Below, piece by piece: positions 10,981 to 20,222 of a DNA stretch of 64,000 nucleotides (position 1 is its first letter; every line of letters begins with the position of its first letter). Source of the DNA: Argyresthia goedartella (lineage: Eukaryota > Arthropoda > Insecta > Lepidoptera > Argyresthiidae). The DNA is taken from NCBI GenBank assembly GCA_949825045.1, contig OX463827.1:2626501-2690500 (forward strand), written 5' to 3'. Position numbers and translations under genes: made by a program. A model generated the notes under the pieces. The model was not told the origin of the DNA, did not search any database, and was given only the letters and a program-made list of their open reading frames with translations.

Positions 10981-13900
10981 TTAGCCAGAATTGGGACGGT
11001 TCTAAGGGTCATTTCGATAGAGTAGATTTTGTAAAATGGCTACAAACCCTTAGAAACTTCTTCTCTAGTTTCAGAGTCGCCTCAATTCTGGATAGTAAAC
11101 CAACAAAGGACAGTAGACCCTATATTTCCGTTAGAATCGGGGACATCCCTGCTTCTGGTCTACTCGATTCTGGATCTGCTGTCACTATTCTCGGCAATGA
11201 TTCTCATAAATTATTGTCGGACCATGGTCTAAAAGTATTTACCGATGATTGTATCTCCGTGACTGCTGCTGGAGGCCAGTCCCTTCAAAGTATTGGCTAC
11301 ATCAATCTTCCCATTCACTTTGAAGAACAATTCCACATTATTAAGGGTTACGTGTTACCAAATGTGGACAGCCCACTTATCCTAGGCATTGACTTTTGGC
11401 GGATTTTCAATATTTGTCCCAAATACTTAGGTAGCATCACCTTGTCCAACTCTTCTTTGGCAGAAATAAGTATCGACAAAAATGAGACTTTTATACAGTC
11501 TTACGATAATCTCTCTGATTCACAAAAGTCCACAGCCGATTCAATTGTCAGTCAATTCCAGGAAATCTCCACTGACAGTATGGGCCTTGGTAGAACTAGT
11601 CTTATAACTCACCATATCGATACTGGTGACTCTCAACCTATAAGACAACGTTACTATCGAATGTCACCTGAGAAGCAGCGAATTTTGGTAGAGCAAGTCG
11701 ACGAAATGCTAGCGTTAGATGTAGTTGAACCTTGCGAGAGCGCTTGGTCGTCCCCTGTCCTCATTGTCTATAAAAAGAATGGACAACCTCGCTTTTGCCT
11801 CGACAGCCGTAAACTGAATTCGGTCACAAAAAAGGACGCATATAACCTACCCTATATAACTGAAATATTAGACAACCTACGCGATGCAAAATTCTTATCT
11901 AGCGTAGATTTGTCGAAAGCGTTCTGGCAAATTCCAATAGCTCCAGAAGATCAAGACAAAACTGCATTCTATGTTCCAGGCAGAGGAACTCTCCGTTTTA
12001 AGACCACTGCTTTCGGTCTCACCAATGCCCCTGCCACTCAACAAAGGCTTGTCGATCTTCTGTTCGGGAATTTTGATCTAAAGGCGTTCGCATATTTAGA
12101 TGATATTATTATCATCAGCAGCAGCTTTGAGGAACACGTGTCCTTACTACTAGGCGTGCTGCATAAATTAAAACAAGCGAACTTATCCATCAACCTTGAA
12201 AAATGCAAGTTCTTCAGAAATGAGTTGAAGTACTTGGGTTATGTTGTGGATGCGCATGGCCTTCGCACTGATCCTGAAAAAGTCGAGGCTATCCTTAATT
12301 TCCCAACACCCACAAAAAAAAAAGATCTTAAACGCTTCCTTGGAACAGCCACGTGGTACCGCCGTTTCGTCCCCAACTTTAGCACTATTGCCGGACCACT
12401 CAACCAGCTGACTTCAAGTAAGAAGAACGCACCCAAGTTTCAGTGGACAACTGAAGCTGATGATGCTTTTAATAAGCTAAAAGAGTGTCTTGTATCAGCC
12501 CCGGTTCTCTCTTGTCCCAATTACGATTTACCGTTCGAAGTACACACTGATGCGAGCAATTTTGGGATTGGTGCCATGCTCACACAAACGATTGATGGTA
12601 AAGAACATCCGATTGCATACATGAGTAGGGCGTTGTCGGGATCTGAGAAGAACTACAGTATAACCGAGAGGGAGACGCTAGCAGTTTTAACCGCTCTAGA
12701 ACACTGGCGGTGTTACTTGGAAAACGGAAAAACCTTTACCGTTTACACCGACCACTCCGCGCTCAAATGGTTCTTGTCACTGGACAACCCTACCGGAAGA
12801 CTAGCACGCTGGTGTGTGAGGTTGTCTGCCTTTAATTTCGAACTTAAACATCGTCGTGGGGTCGGTAATGTCATTCCAGATGCACTATCTCGTGCTTTCC
12901 CATGTGCTTCTATCAGTACGGTCAACTCTAATTTGACTACTACTGACACATGGTACAAAAACATTTATAACGGTTGTTTAGAAAAGCCGAACCTCTTTCC
13001 TAACTACTTGATCGAAGGTGGTGCTCTCTATCGCCACTCCAAAAATAAGTGCGAAATGATTTCGGAGTTTTCCTGGAAGGAAGTGGTGCCGAAAGAATTG
13101 CGTGACAGCGTCATAGAGGAGAATCATGCTGACCCTACTGCTGCTCACTTGGGTATTTTCAAGACCTATCGACGCTTACTTCTTCGATACTACTGGCCGG
13201 GCATGCACCAAGACGTCGTACGTTTTGTTGGTTCTTGTTCAAAATGTCTCACTTACAAACCACAAAACCATCCGACGCTGGGTACGATGGGTCGACCTAA
13301 ACAATGCTCACGGCCGTTTCAAATGATATCCATTGATTTCATAGGTCCACTTCCGGTCAGTCGAAAGCAGAATAGTTATATTTTGGTCGTAACATGTTGC
13401 TTCTCAAAATATTGCCTTATTTTTCCCATGCGACGCGCTACTTCGGAAGCTGTCGTCAAGGCTCTGGAGGACTCTGTGTTTCTGGTCCACGGAATCCCAC
13501 AGACAATATTCCTTGACAATGGTACCCAGTTTATTAGCTCGGTAACAAATACCCTCTTTAAGAAATACAAGATACCTAACGTATTCTTCTCTCCGAGATA
13601 TACTCCGCAAGTAAACACTGTCGAGCGCTATAACAAAACAATAGTTACATGTATTTCCACCTACGTGGACAATGACCACAGAACCTGGGACACTAATATT
13701 CCCAAAATACAGTATGCCATTAACAACTCCGTCAATGAAGCAACTGGCTACACTCCATCGTTCCTCGTGTACGGACGAGAAACGGTTACTTGTGGTTCTC
13801 ATTATACAGATAACGATCTGGGTGAGGAACTACTATTTCTGCCACGCGACATTTACGCTGAAAATCTGGGTCACCTGTCAAAATATTTTGATAAGGTACA

Positions 13901-14171
13901 GGCATCTCTTTGGCACGCACATAAAAAAAATACGGCGCACTATAATCTTAGGCGGAAAGAGGCAGAATTCAGCGTAGGCGACATTGTCCTAAAACGTGCT
14001 TATGTCTTGAGTGATAAAGACAAGTACTTTAGTAAAAAGTTAGCGCCCAAATATACCAAATGTCGCGTCTCCGCTAAGAAATCACCCTTGGTATACATTT
14101 TAGAGGATATGACGGGAAAGGACTTAGGCACCTGGCATGTTAAGGATCTAAAACTAGTTAAGAATATTTAG
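10953..14171 (+). CDS. pol: gypsy pol polyprotein (protease, RT, RNase H, integrase)
   Basis: The frame is open for 1072 codons, in the -1 frame relative to gag and overlapping it by 28 bases. It is probably expressed by frameshifting and not from the ATG at 10953. Residue positions from 10953 are approximate. Protease has LLDSGSAVTILG near 71-81. Reverse transcriptase has YLDDIIII near 381. RNase H has HTDAS near 531. Integrase has an HHCC zinc motif near 725-760, a first Asp in IDFIGPL near 794, LDNGTQF near 856 and a Glu in VERYNK near 891. A C-terminal GPY/F-like segment (VGDIVLKRAY) follows. All catalytic residues I can place are present and no stops interrupt it. Confidence 0.92.
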   Translation: MYSYRSKKLISQNWDGSKGHFDRVDFVKWLQTLRNFFSSFRVASILDSKPTKDSRPYISVRIGDIPASGLLDSGSAVTILGNDSHKLLSDHGLKVFTDDCISVTAAGGQSLQSIGYINLPIHFEEQFHIIKGYVLPNVDSPLILGIDFWRIFNICPKYLGSITLSNSSLAEISIDKNETFIQSYDNLSDSQKSTADSIVSQFQEISTDSMGLGRTSLITHHIDTGDSQPIRQRYYRMSPEKQRILVEQVDEMLALDVVEPCESAWSSPVLIVYKKNGQPRFCLDSRKLNSVTKKDAYNLPYITEILDNLRDAKFLSSVDLSKAFWQIPIAPEDQDKTAFYVPGRGTLRFKTTAFGLTNAPATQQRLVDLLFGNFDLKAFAYLDDIIIISSSFEEHVSLLLGVLHKLKQANLSINLEKCKFFRNELKYLGYVVDAHGLRTDPEKVEAILNFPTPTKKKDLKRFLGTATWYRRFVPNFSTIAGPLNQLTSSKKNAPKFQWTTEADDAFNKLKECLVSAPVLSCPNYDLPFEVHTDASNFGIGAMLTQTIDGKEHPIAYMSRALSGSEKNYSITERETLAVLTALEHWRCYLENGKTFTVYTDHSALKWFLSLDNPTGRLARWCVRLSAFNFELKHRRGVGNVIPDALSRAFPCASISTVNSNLTTTDTWYKNIYNGCLEKPNLFPNYLIEGGALYRHSKNKCEMISEFSWKEVVPKELRDSVIEENHADPTAAHLGIFKTYRRLLLRYYWPGMHQDVVRFVGSCSKCLTYKPQNHPTLGTMGRPKQCSRPFQMISIDFIGPLPVSRKQNSYILVVTCCFSKYCLIFPMRRATSEAVVKALEDSVFLVHGIPQTIFLDNGTQFISSVTNTLFKKYKIPNVFFSPRYTPQVNTVERYNKTIVTCISTYVDNDHRTWDTNIPKIQYAINNSVNEATGYTPSFLVYGRETVTCGSHYTDNDLGEELLFLPRDIYAENLGHLSKYFDKVQASLWHAHKKNTAHYNLRRKEAEFSVGDIVLKRAYVLSDKDKYFSKKLAPKYTKCRVSAKKSPLVYILEDMTGKDLGTWHVKDLKLVKNI
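10971..10977 (+). promoter_or_regulatory. -1 frameshift slippery heptamer A AAA AAC
   Basis: In the gag frame the last codons are CAA AAA AAC TAA. This gives the canonical X XXY YYZ heptamer A-AAA-AAC immediately before the gag stop. Slipping back one base enters the pol frame. I did not fold the downstream sequence to look for a stimulatory structure. Confidence 0.8.
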
Positions 14172-14213
14172 AATTAGGTTTTGGATTTTCATTACGTATG
14201 AAAACCCTTTACT

Positions 14214-14224
14214 GGGCGAGGGGG
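14214..14224 (+). other. polypurine-like tract before the 3' LTR
   Basis: GGGCGAGGGGG lies three bases before the TG of the 3' LTR, where second-strand priming is expected. One pyrimidine interrupts it. Confidence 0.55.
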
Positions 14225-14227
14225 TAT

Positions 14228-15574
14228 TGTAACGTTGTAAGTTACCGTTGTCTTCACTCTATCATTAACTGGTCTTATTTTGAACTTAAGTAGTAATTCT
14301 CTTAATAAAACTGCCAAATGAGGCTGGTAATCACAGTATTAATTTTCACGCGCTGTACTAGCAGCATTCCACTGTTGACAGCTCGCTCGCTCTGCTGTGA
14401 TTGGCCCGTTTTAAACTGACCAGCCGTGACCGCAACTTGACTTTGCGGCGCCGGCGTGATTCCGAAAACTCACTCGGCACTGTGCGCACGTCCGTCCTGC
14501 TGGCGCTCTGTAACGGTCCCTTTTTACCGTACGCCGACGAGCGACTCTAAGCAGTGGTTGCTTGCGTTTAATCATAACGTACTGCTAGTAGTTACGTTTT
14601 AGTTTTGTCTGTGCTTCATATTAACCCCGATTGAGGTGAGTGGTGAAAGATACTGTTTTAAAATCATCTTACCGTTAGGTACTTTCGGGCTTACTCATTT
14701 GTGTCCAGAATCATCTCATTTCATTTATTGCTTGTTGCGTTTTATTCCTTTTAGACTCGCTAATTATTATTTCGCGATATTCACATCGCATTGTAACGCA
14801 AATTGCTACCCGCTTTTAGACACGCGTTAGTGTGTCTTGGCTTCTTATAGAATGTCTGGAAAATATGTTCAGCTTACTAAATTATACTAGCTACCTTTTT
14901 GTGTGGAAATTGTTGATTGTTACCGGCAGATTTCATATTTGGGCATTTCATAAAATGTCCGGATTGTTTGCATAATGTCCCAAGTGAGGTCTGCCGATAA
15001 ACAAATAAATATCCTTTTTTCATGTATAGAAATAATTAATGTTACCGGCAGATTGCACATTTGGACATTTTGTAGAATGTCCGATTATTTGTAAAATGTC
15101 CCAAGTGGGGTCTGCCGATAACAAATATGAATGCTTGCTTGTTTTTATTCCTAGCACTGTATTTTCCTTTGTATATGTAACTCCGTTCTGATTGTTACCA
15201 CCACGACAACACTATTCTTTTCTTGGCGGGTGGAGCATTCGGACGGAGTGCAGTAACAGATGTTAAAGGAGGAACGGTTTCGAATTCCAGTTCGGGGTTC
15301 CTGGCACCTCTTCGGGATCACCGCTTTTCCTGGCAACCCTACGGTTTCCCGGTTCCTGACACCGCTTCGGGCTAATCTGCTTCCCTGCTCCGGCTGCATT
15401 CGGACCGTTACTTCTCCGACGTCAGCGGCACTCCGACTACGGCAAAACCCGCAGGGAAGATTCGTTGCTGCGTAACCAGGGTCAGACTACATTTGGAGAA
15501 CCCACGTTAAATAAAATTTCTTGTTGGCTACCTATTTGGAATCTTTTTATTCCTCTCCAAGTAGGGACGTCACA
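14228..15574 (+). repeat. 3' LTR of gypsy element (1347 bp)
   Basis: Same start, end and length as the 5' LTR. The blocks compared by eye are identical, including the short open frames inside. CCTT at 15575-15578 completes the target duplication. Confidence 0.95.
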
Positions 15575-15670
15575 CCTTTGCTTATGAGGCCAATATTGTG
15601 ACATGTGACATGAACCACGTCGTGCCCGTCTACAACTCTCACATAAAACACCGCTGCAAGAGCAAGGGTT
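15575..15670 (-). pseudogene. BEL/Pao relic: segment before RNase H
   Basis: The minus strand reads AAVFYVRVV and continues toward the VAPLKPL motif found across the gypsy insertion at 7852, with a small frameshift and a possible stop near the junction. This matches the stretch just before the RNase H signature in BEL/Pao proteins. Nothing further of the element is seen to the right. Confidence 0.7.
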
Positions 15671-16004
15671 GAGCGTCCAGCGACCGCCATTTTGCTCCTA
15701 TATTATTACTATTCACTTACTAAACTAGGCCTATGGGCTGTGCAGTGTATAAATCTTCATACAAATGATGCACTTGTCATAACTTAATGCATGCAGCGCT
15801 CTGCGGGTCCAATATGTAATAACGTGTTCAGAGTGGTGATACGGTTGCCGCAGCACTGCAGCGCCTCACGCATGTCTGCGGAGGCCAGGGTTGACGGTTC
15901 ATTCCATGCAATCATTAGAAAGTGCCCACTCCATCCTGAGTACGGTTGCTGACAGATGGGATTCACCGCTGCTGCTGCTGGGGCACTAGGAACGACTGCA
16001 CACG
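15671..16004. other. no gene recognised
   Basis: A minus-strand open frame at 15966-15784 contains no family motif I recognise. No repeat ends were found. Confidence 0.45.
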
Positions 16005-16290
16005 AGAGCTCCGTGCTCTAACGGGTTTCACGGTTGCTTTACATGTGAGATGCACGTTCGAATCTTGACCAATGAGATAATTAATTTATCTTAAGTAGAT
16101 TATCGGACGTTCAGTGTTTCGGATGACAGGTTAAGCTGTAGGTCCCGGCTACTATCGCTACGCGGTAGTGTTCGTAAAACCCTCCATCAACCCGCACTGA
16201 GCCAGCGTGGTGGAATATGGCTTAATCTTACTCGTATGCGGATAAAGGCCTGTGCCCCTCGGTAGGGTCATTAACGGGCTACGTTTATAT
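16005..16290 (+). repeat. tRNA-derived lepidopteran SINE, degenerate
   Basis: A weak B-box-like sequence (cgttcgaatctt) is followed by a body with lepidopteran SINE hallmarks: caggttaagctgtaggtccc, caacccgcactgagccagcg, tggtggaatatggctt, and aaggcctgtgcccctc near the end. An AT-rich tail follows. The head is diverged and no flanking duplication was identified. Confidence 0.7.
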
Positions 16291-16429
16291 TATATTTTTT
16301 TTAATATTTATTATACAAATTTTTATTGTAATTGATAGTTTAATTTCATCTAAATGTGTACTAATTTAATGTAATATATGGGCACGAGCAGCTCGTAAAA
16401 ACGTTTATTATTATTATAATATATGCAAT

Positions 16430-16600
16430 TTGTGTTAGTTATTATACTTTTGCTTATTTCTGGTGTATACAACTTGTATATTTTTATTAGAAAGCTCCGA
16501 TTTCTGAATTGAGATTAACTTACACTAATCAAATACTTAAGTATCGTTCTGTCTCTGCAGATGTCACTAAAAAGAACGTGACAGAACGATACTTATGTAA
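16430..16600 (+). repeat. dispersed repeat, partner of 33375-33545
   Basis: About 160 bases share a clear pattern with 33375-33545: ttctgaattgaga, cactaatcaaatactta, gttctgtctct, cagatgtcac, acttatgtaaa. The two copies differ by substitutions and short indels. No open frame or terminal repeat was found, so the class is unknown. It directly precedes the Jockey cluster. Confidence 0.65.
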
Positions 16601-16717
16601 AACCGGATAACTGAATTGAAGACCATGACGTGCCATTCTCATAATACTGGGGGTAGTTTACCTGTCTGCGCCAACAGATGGCGCTGTTCCCGATTCCTAC
16701 ATCGCGGTATGGTTTGG

Positions 16718-16728
16718 TTTACGCCGCA
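16718..16728 (+). repeat. target duplication TTTACGCCGCA (left), copy X into B
   Basis: The 11 bases TTTACGCCGCA occur here and again at 19932-19942, flanking the inserted copy X. The uninterrupted copy D has one near-identical version of this stretch. Confidence 0.9.
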
Positions 16729-16751
16729 CTCCAGCCTCCCTCTGAGGGCGA

Positions 16752-16763
16752 AGCTCGGGATCT
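16752..16763 (+). repeat. target duplication AGCTCGGGATCT (left), copy Y into X
   Basis: The 12 bases AGCTCGGGATCT occur here and at 19429-19440, on either side of copy Y. Intact copies B and C have this sequence once within ORF2 (followed by acaagtgctac). Confidence 0.9.
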
Positions 16764-19428
16764 GTCTATCGCAAGGACGAGAAGTCCACCAGCGGCCGGG
16801 CCTTTCGAGGCTTGGCAGTCATCGTCGGCAGGAAGATCGTCCACCAGCTCGTTGACGCCCAGGAGTATACATCCCTGTATGCTTTGGGCGTCGACCTCCA
16901 GGTCGCCGGCCAGGTGCTGCGACTCTACGCCGCCTACAAGCCCCCCAGTAGGTACACCAATCCGCACCGCCGAGCTACGGGGGTTGCTACAGTCGCCGCA
17001 TCCGACACTCGTCGCTGGCGACCTAAACGCCAAGCACACCGTCTGGAACTCCACCAGGGTGTGCCCAGCTGGACGCGCCATCCTTGCCGACTCCGTGAGC
17101 CACAACTACGATGTCATCGGTCCCGACGAGCCCACCCACTTCGATTCGCGGGCCGGTTGGGACACCATCGACGTCGCAGTCGTCAGAGGTCTCCGGACTC
17201 CGCCGAGCCAGGAGGTTCTCCCTGACCTCCCATCGGACCACAGGCCAGTACTTCTCGTCCTGGCGGACCTGCCCACCCGGGTCTCTCCGCCAGCATCACG
17301 CCGACGCTACCAGTGGGGCGCCTTCACCGCCGCCCTCGACCAGTCTTCGACCACATGTCCAGTCAACCAGCCGGAAGACGTTGACCGCCTGGCATCGCTG
17401 CTAACAACCCAGATCCGAGACGCGCTCGACCTATCATCGCACACCGAAGCTCGCGGGGGGAAGCCCAATCCTCTTCCTGCTGAGCTACGCGCACTCATCC
17501 GCGATAAGCGCGCTCTCCGGAAGCAGTGGCAGCAAACCCGCTGCCCAACGATGAAGACCAGGCTCAACGCCATGACGGCAGAGCTGAAGCGCCGACTTGA
17601 TCTCCACGCCGAAGAATCTTGGGAACGCTACGTCGAGTCCATGGGCGACCACGTCCCCTCCGTGCATCGCCTATGCCGGGATTTGTCGACTACTCCAACT
17701 CCCGTCCGACCAATCCTGGGCAGCGACGGCCTACCAAGATTTCGAGCCCAAGACCGTGCGGAGATCTTCGCCGAATGCCTCGAGAAGCAGTTCAAGCCGA
17801 ACCCTACGGATGATGTGGAGCACGTCGCAGCAGTCGAGAGACACCTGCGAGAGTACTTCGCCTCGCCGATAGCTCCCGAAGAGGACCCAACCGTCGTCAC
17901 GCCCGGCCAGATCATGCGTGCTTTCAGACGTACCAAGCCCAGGAAAGCCCCGGGCGCAGACCGCATACCTAACATGGCGCTGCTACATTTGCCGCCACGT
18001 ACTGTGGCGGCCGTTACGCGCCTGTTTAACGGTATCTTGCGCACGGGCCACTTCCCAACCCAATGGAAGGAGGGCTTGGTCATCATGTTGCCCAAGCCGG
18101 GCAAGGACTCCAAGCTGCCTGAGAGCTATCGGCCGATAACTCTACTGAGTACCATCTCAAAGGTGTTTGAGAAACTCCTGCTGGCGAAGCTACTGCCCCA
18201 CATCCAGCCGCGCCCAGAACAGTTCGGCTTCAGGCCCGAGCATTCTACGACGCTTCAGCTCACCAGAGTACTGAATGACATGACGGTTTGTTTAAACAAG
18301 AAGGAATACACTGTCGCAGTACTCCTGGACATGGAGAAGGCGTTTGACAGAGTATGGCACGAGGGGTTGCTGTACAAATTGTCGACGTCTCCAGCCCCAA
18401 GAAGACTGGTCCAGATCATCGCCTCCTTCCTGAAGAATCGCCGCTTCCGAGTGATGGTGGAAGACGCCGTCTCCGAGGAACACCCCGTTGCAGCCGGCGT
18501 CCCTCAGGGGTCCTGCCTGTCTCCAGCCTGTTACTCCCAATATACGGACGACATCCCCGTCGGGCCGGGTGCCCAGCTGGCACTCTTCGCCGACGACGCT
18601 GCCTACTACGCGTCGTCGATCCAGGCACGGCACGCTGCCGTCAAACTGCAGCGCACCCTGGACATCTTGCCCGACTGGCTCGCCAAGTGGCGGTTGTCCG
18701 TCAACGTTGGGAAGACGCAGGCGCTCATCACAGGCCAGTCCCCCCTTCCACCACCACTCCAGCTCCAAGGACAGGACATCGCGTGGTCTCCGCAGGTGAA
18801 GTACCTGGGAGTGACCATCGATCGCCGGCTCACCATGAAGCAACATGTCGACAACGTCGTCAACCAGGTCAAGGTGGCACGCGCCAAGCTGCGTCCACTT
18901 CTCGACTCCAGCCTCCCTCTGAGGGCGAAGCTCGGGATCTACAAGTGCTACGTGAGATCCCGCCTCACCTACGCGGCCCCGGCATGGTACGCCCTGTGCT
19001 CGGAGACGAACAAACGGAGACTCCGAGCCCAAGAGAACCTCTCTTTGCGTACCATCGTCGACGCCCCCCGCTACGTGAGGAATGCGACGATCCAGAGGGA
19101 CCTCAGATGGGAACCAGTGGACCAGTTTGTCCAGAGGCTGGCGAAAGGCATGTTCGCGCGTGCGGATAGCTCTCATCATCCGCACATCCGCGACATGGCG
19201 CCGTACCACGCGCGCCCGCCCGACCGCCGCCGCCTGCCACGCGACCTGGTTGCCTAGCCGGCGATCATCCAAAGGAACACCCCTCGTGAGAACATCTCCA
19301 CCGCCCGCGAGGGCCCCCCGATGACCTGTCCATAGGAGTGGACAGAGGCGCTTCTTCAGGAAGAGATCCGATGATCTGACCCTGACTCCCCACGCCCCAG
19401 AATGGGTGCGTGAGAAGAATGCTTGATG
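16764..19428 (+). mobile_element. Jockey copy Y, 5'-truncated ORF2 copy nested in X
   Basis: Copy Y (2665 bp) begins inside the endonuclease domain of ORF2 (gtctatcgcaagg) and continues to the 3' end gcttgatg. Relative to B and C it has 4 extra bases near 16950 (agtaggtacacc versus agtacacc), which shifts the frame. From there to 19257 the frame is open and reads the rest of endonuclease, reverse transcriptase with FADDAAYYAS, and the C-terminus. The single long open frame from 16678 therefore mixes UTR, shifted and true ORF2 sequence. High similarity to B and C implies recent insertion. Confidence 0.88.
16951..19257 (+). pseudogene. ORF2 fragment of Jockey copy Y
   Basis: In-frame ORF2 sequence runs from TPIRTAELRGLL through LVAGDLNAKHTVWNS and SDHRPVLLVL (endonuclease), then reverse transcriptase (FADDAAYYAS), ending HARPPDRRRLPRDLVA. 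The upstream part of the endonuclease (AVIVGRKIVHQLVDAQEY) is present from 16764 but in another frame because of the 4-base insertion. The endonuclease N-terminus is absent, so the copy cannot encode a complete ORF2 protein. Confidence 0.85.
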
Positions 19429-19440
19429 AGCTCGGGATCT
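19429..19440 (+). repeat. target duplication AGCTCGGGATCT (right), copy Y into X
   Basis: Right partner of 16752-16763, after which copy X resumes in phase with ORF2 (acaagtgctacgtgag). Confidence 0.9.
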
Positions 19441-19931
19441 ACAAGTGCTACGTGAGATCCCGCCTCACCTACGCGGCCCCGGCATGGTACGCCCTGTGCT
19501 CGGAGACGAACAAACGGAGACTCCGAGCCCAAGAGAACCTCTCTTTGCGTACCATCGTCGACGCCCCCCGCTACGTGAGGAATGCGACGATCCAGAGAGA
19601 CCTCAGATGGGAACCAGTGGACCAGTTTGTCCAGAGGCTGGCGAAGGGCATGTTCGCGCGTGCGGATAGCTCACATCATCCGCACATCCGCGACATGGCG
19701 CCGTACCACGCGCGCCCGCCCGACCGCCGCCGCCTGCCACGCGACCTGGTTGCCTAGCCGGCGATCATCCAAAGGAACACCCCTCGTGAGAACATCTCCA
19801 CCGCCCGCGAGGGCCCCCCGATGACCTGTCCATAGGAGTGGACAGAGGCGCTTCTTCAGGAAGAGATCCGATGATCTGACCCTGACTCCCCACGCCCCAG
19901 AATGGGTGCGTGAGAAGAATGCTTGACTGAC

Positions 19932-19942
19932 TTTACGCCGCA
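19932..19942 (+). repeat. target duplication TTTACGCCGCA (right), copy X into B
   Basis: Right partner of 16718-16728, after which the 5' UTR of copy B resumes (ggatataagctcgcgctaac). Confidence 0.9.
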
Positions 19943-20191
19943 GGATATAAGCTCGCGCTAACAGATCGTTACTGGGATAGTTTCGACCGTCGCGCACACG
20001 GATCTCCACTTCGCCGTCCCGCTGCAGTTCACCCGCCGCTTCGTGCGAAGCGAACGTGTGCAACACGCGCCCGTGCGCGCCGCGATCGCGATACCCGCGC
20101 CGCGAGTGTTCACGGAGGGGATAATCACATCGGGACGGACGCCGGCTCTGCCTAAGGTCGTGCCTGGTGTGTAACCCTTTCTGTGACGCCA

Positions 20192-20222
20192 GCTCGTCCA
20201 TAGCCCGCCGCTATGGACGAGC
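20192..20222 (+). promoter_or_regulatory. perfect hairpin enclosing the ORF1 start codon (copy B)
   Basis: Arms of 12 bases (GCTCGTCCATAG and CTATGGACGAGC) pair around a 7-base loop CCCGCCG. The ORF1 ATG at 20213-20215 lies inside the 3' arm. The same structure is intact in copy C at 25545-25575. It could modulate ORF1 translation or act as an RNA packaging signal. Both ideas are inference. Confidence 0.6.

Larger units (their letters stand above)
7853..15574 (+). mobile_element. complete Ty3/gypsy LTR retrotransposon
   Basis: The element is 7722 bp with two same-length direct LTRs (TG...CA) and CCTT on both flanks. It has a primer-binding-like TGG sequence after the 5' LTR, overlapping gag and pol frames, and a short polypurine stretch before the 3' LTR. 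Domain order in pol is protease, reverse transcriptase, RNase H, integrase, as in Ty3/gypsy. There is no envelope-like ORF, since only 56 bases separate the pol stop from the 3' LTR. The LTRs look identical by eye, and gag and pol are open, so the insertion is young and potentially autonomous. It sits inside the dead BEL/Pao relic. Confidence 0.95.
4880..15670 (-). mobile_element. decayed BEL/Pao LTR retrotransposon, split by three later insertions
   Basis: Four minus-strand blocks encode successive parts of a BEL/Pao polyprotein in the correct order: 15670-15575 (before RNase H), 7852-7606 (RNase H), 6550-6303 (RNase H to integrase linker) and 5325-4880 (integrase N-terminal region). The gaps are occupied by a Ty3/gypsy element and two CR1-like fragments. 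The reading frame resumes across each gap, which identifies the insertions as secondary. Stops and small frameshifts show the element is dead. No LTR of this element was identified, and the gag, protease and reverse transcriptase parts are absent. Confidence 0.8.
16729..19931 (+). mobile_element. Jockey copy X, 5'-truncated, itself interrupted by copy Y
   Basis: Copy X consists of 16729-16763 plus 19441-19931, about 526 bp in total. It begins within the 3' part of ORF2 (ctccagcctccctctgaggg) and runs to the 3' end (gcttgactgac). It encodes only the last part of the ORF2 C-terminus (YKCYVRSRLTYAAPAWY to RLPRDLVA, stop at 19757). Flanking 11-bp duplications lie in B's 5' UTR. It is coding-dead because it lacks endonuclease and polymerase. 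Confidence 0.88.

Noticed and set aside
15784..15966. Minus-strand open frame with an ALQCCG motif, considered as a tetraspanin-like exon
   Set aside because: The rest of the peptide has no transmembrane segments or matching cysteine pattern, and splice sites are weak.
16678..19257. 859-codon open frame as an intact retrotransposon protein
   Set aside because: It starts in Jockey 5' UTR, crosses two nested insertion boundaries and is out of frame with ORF2 until about 16950.
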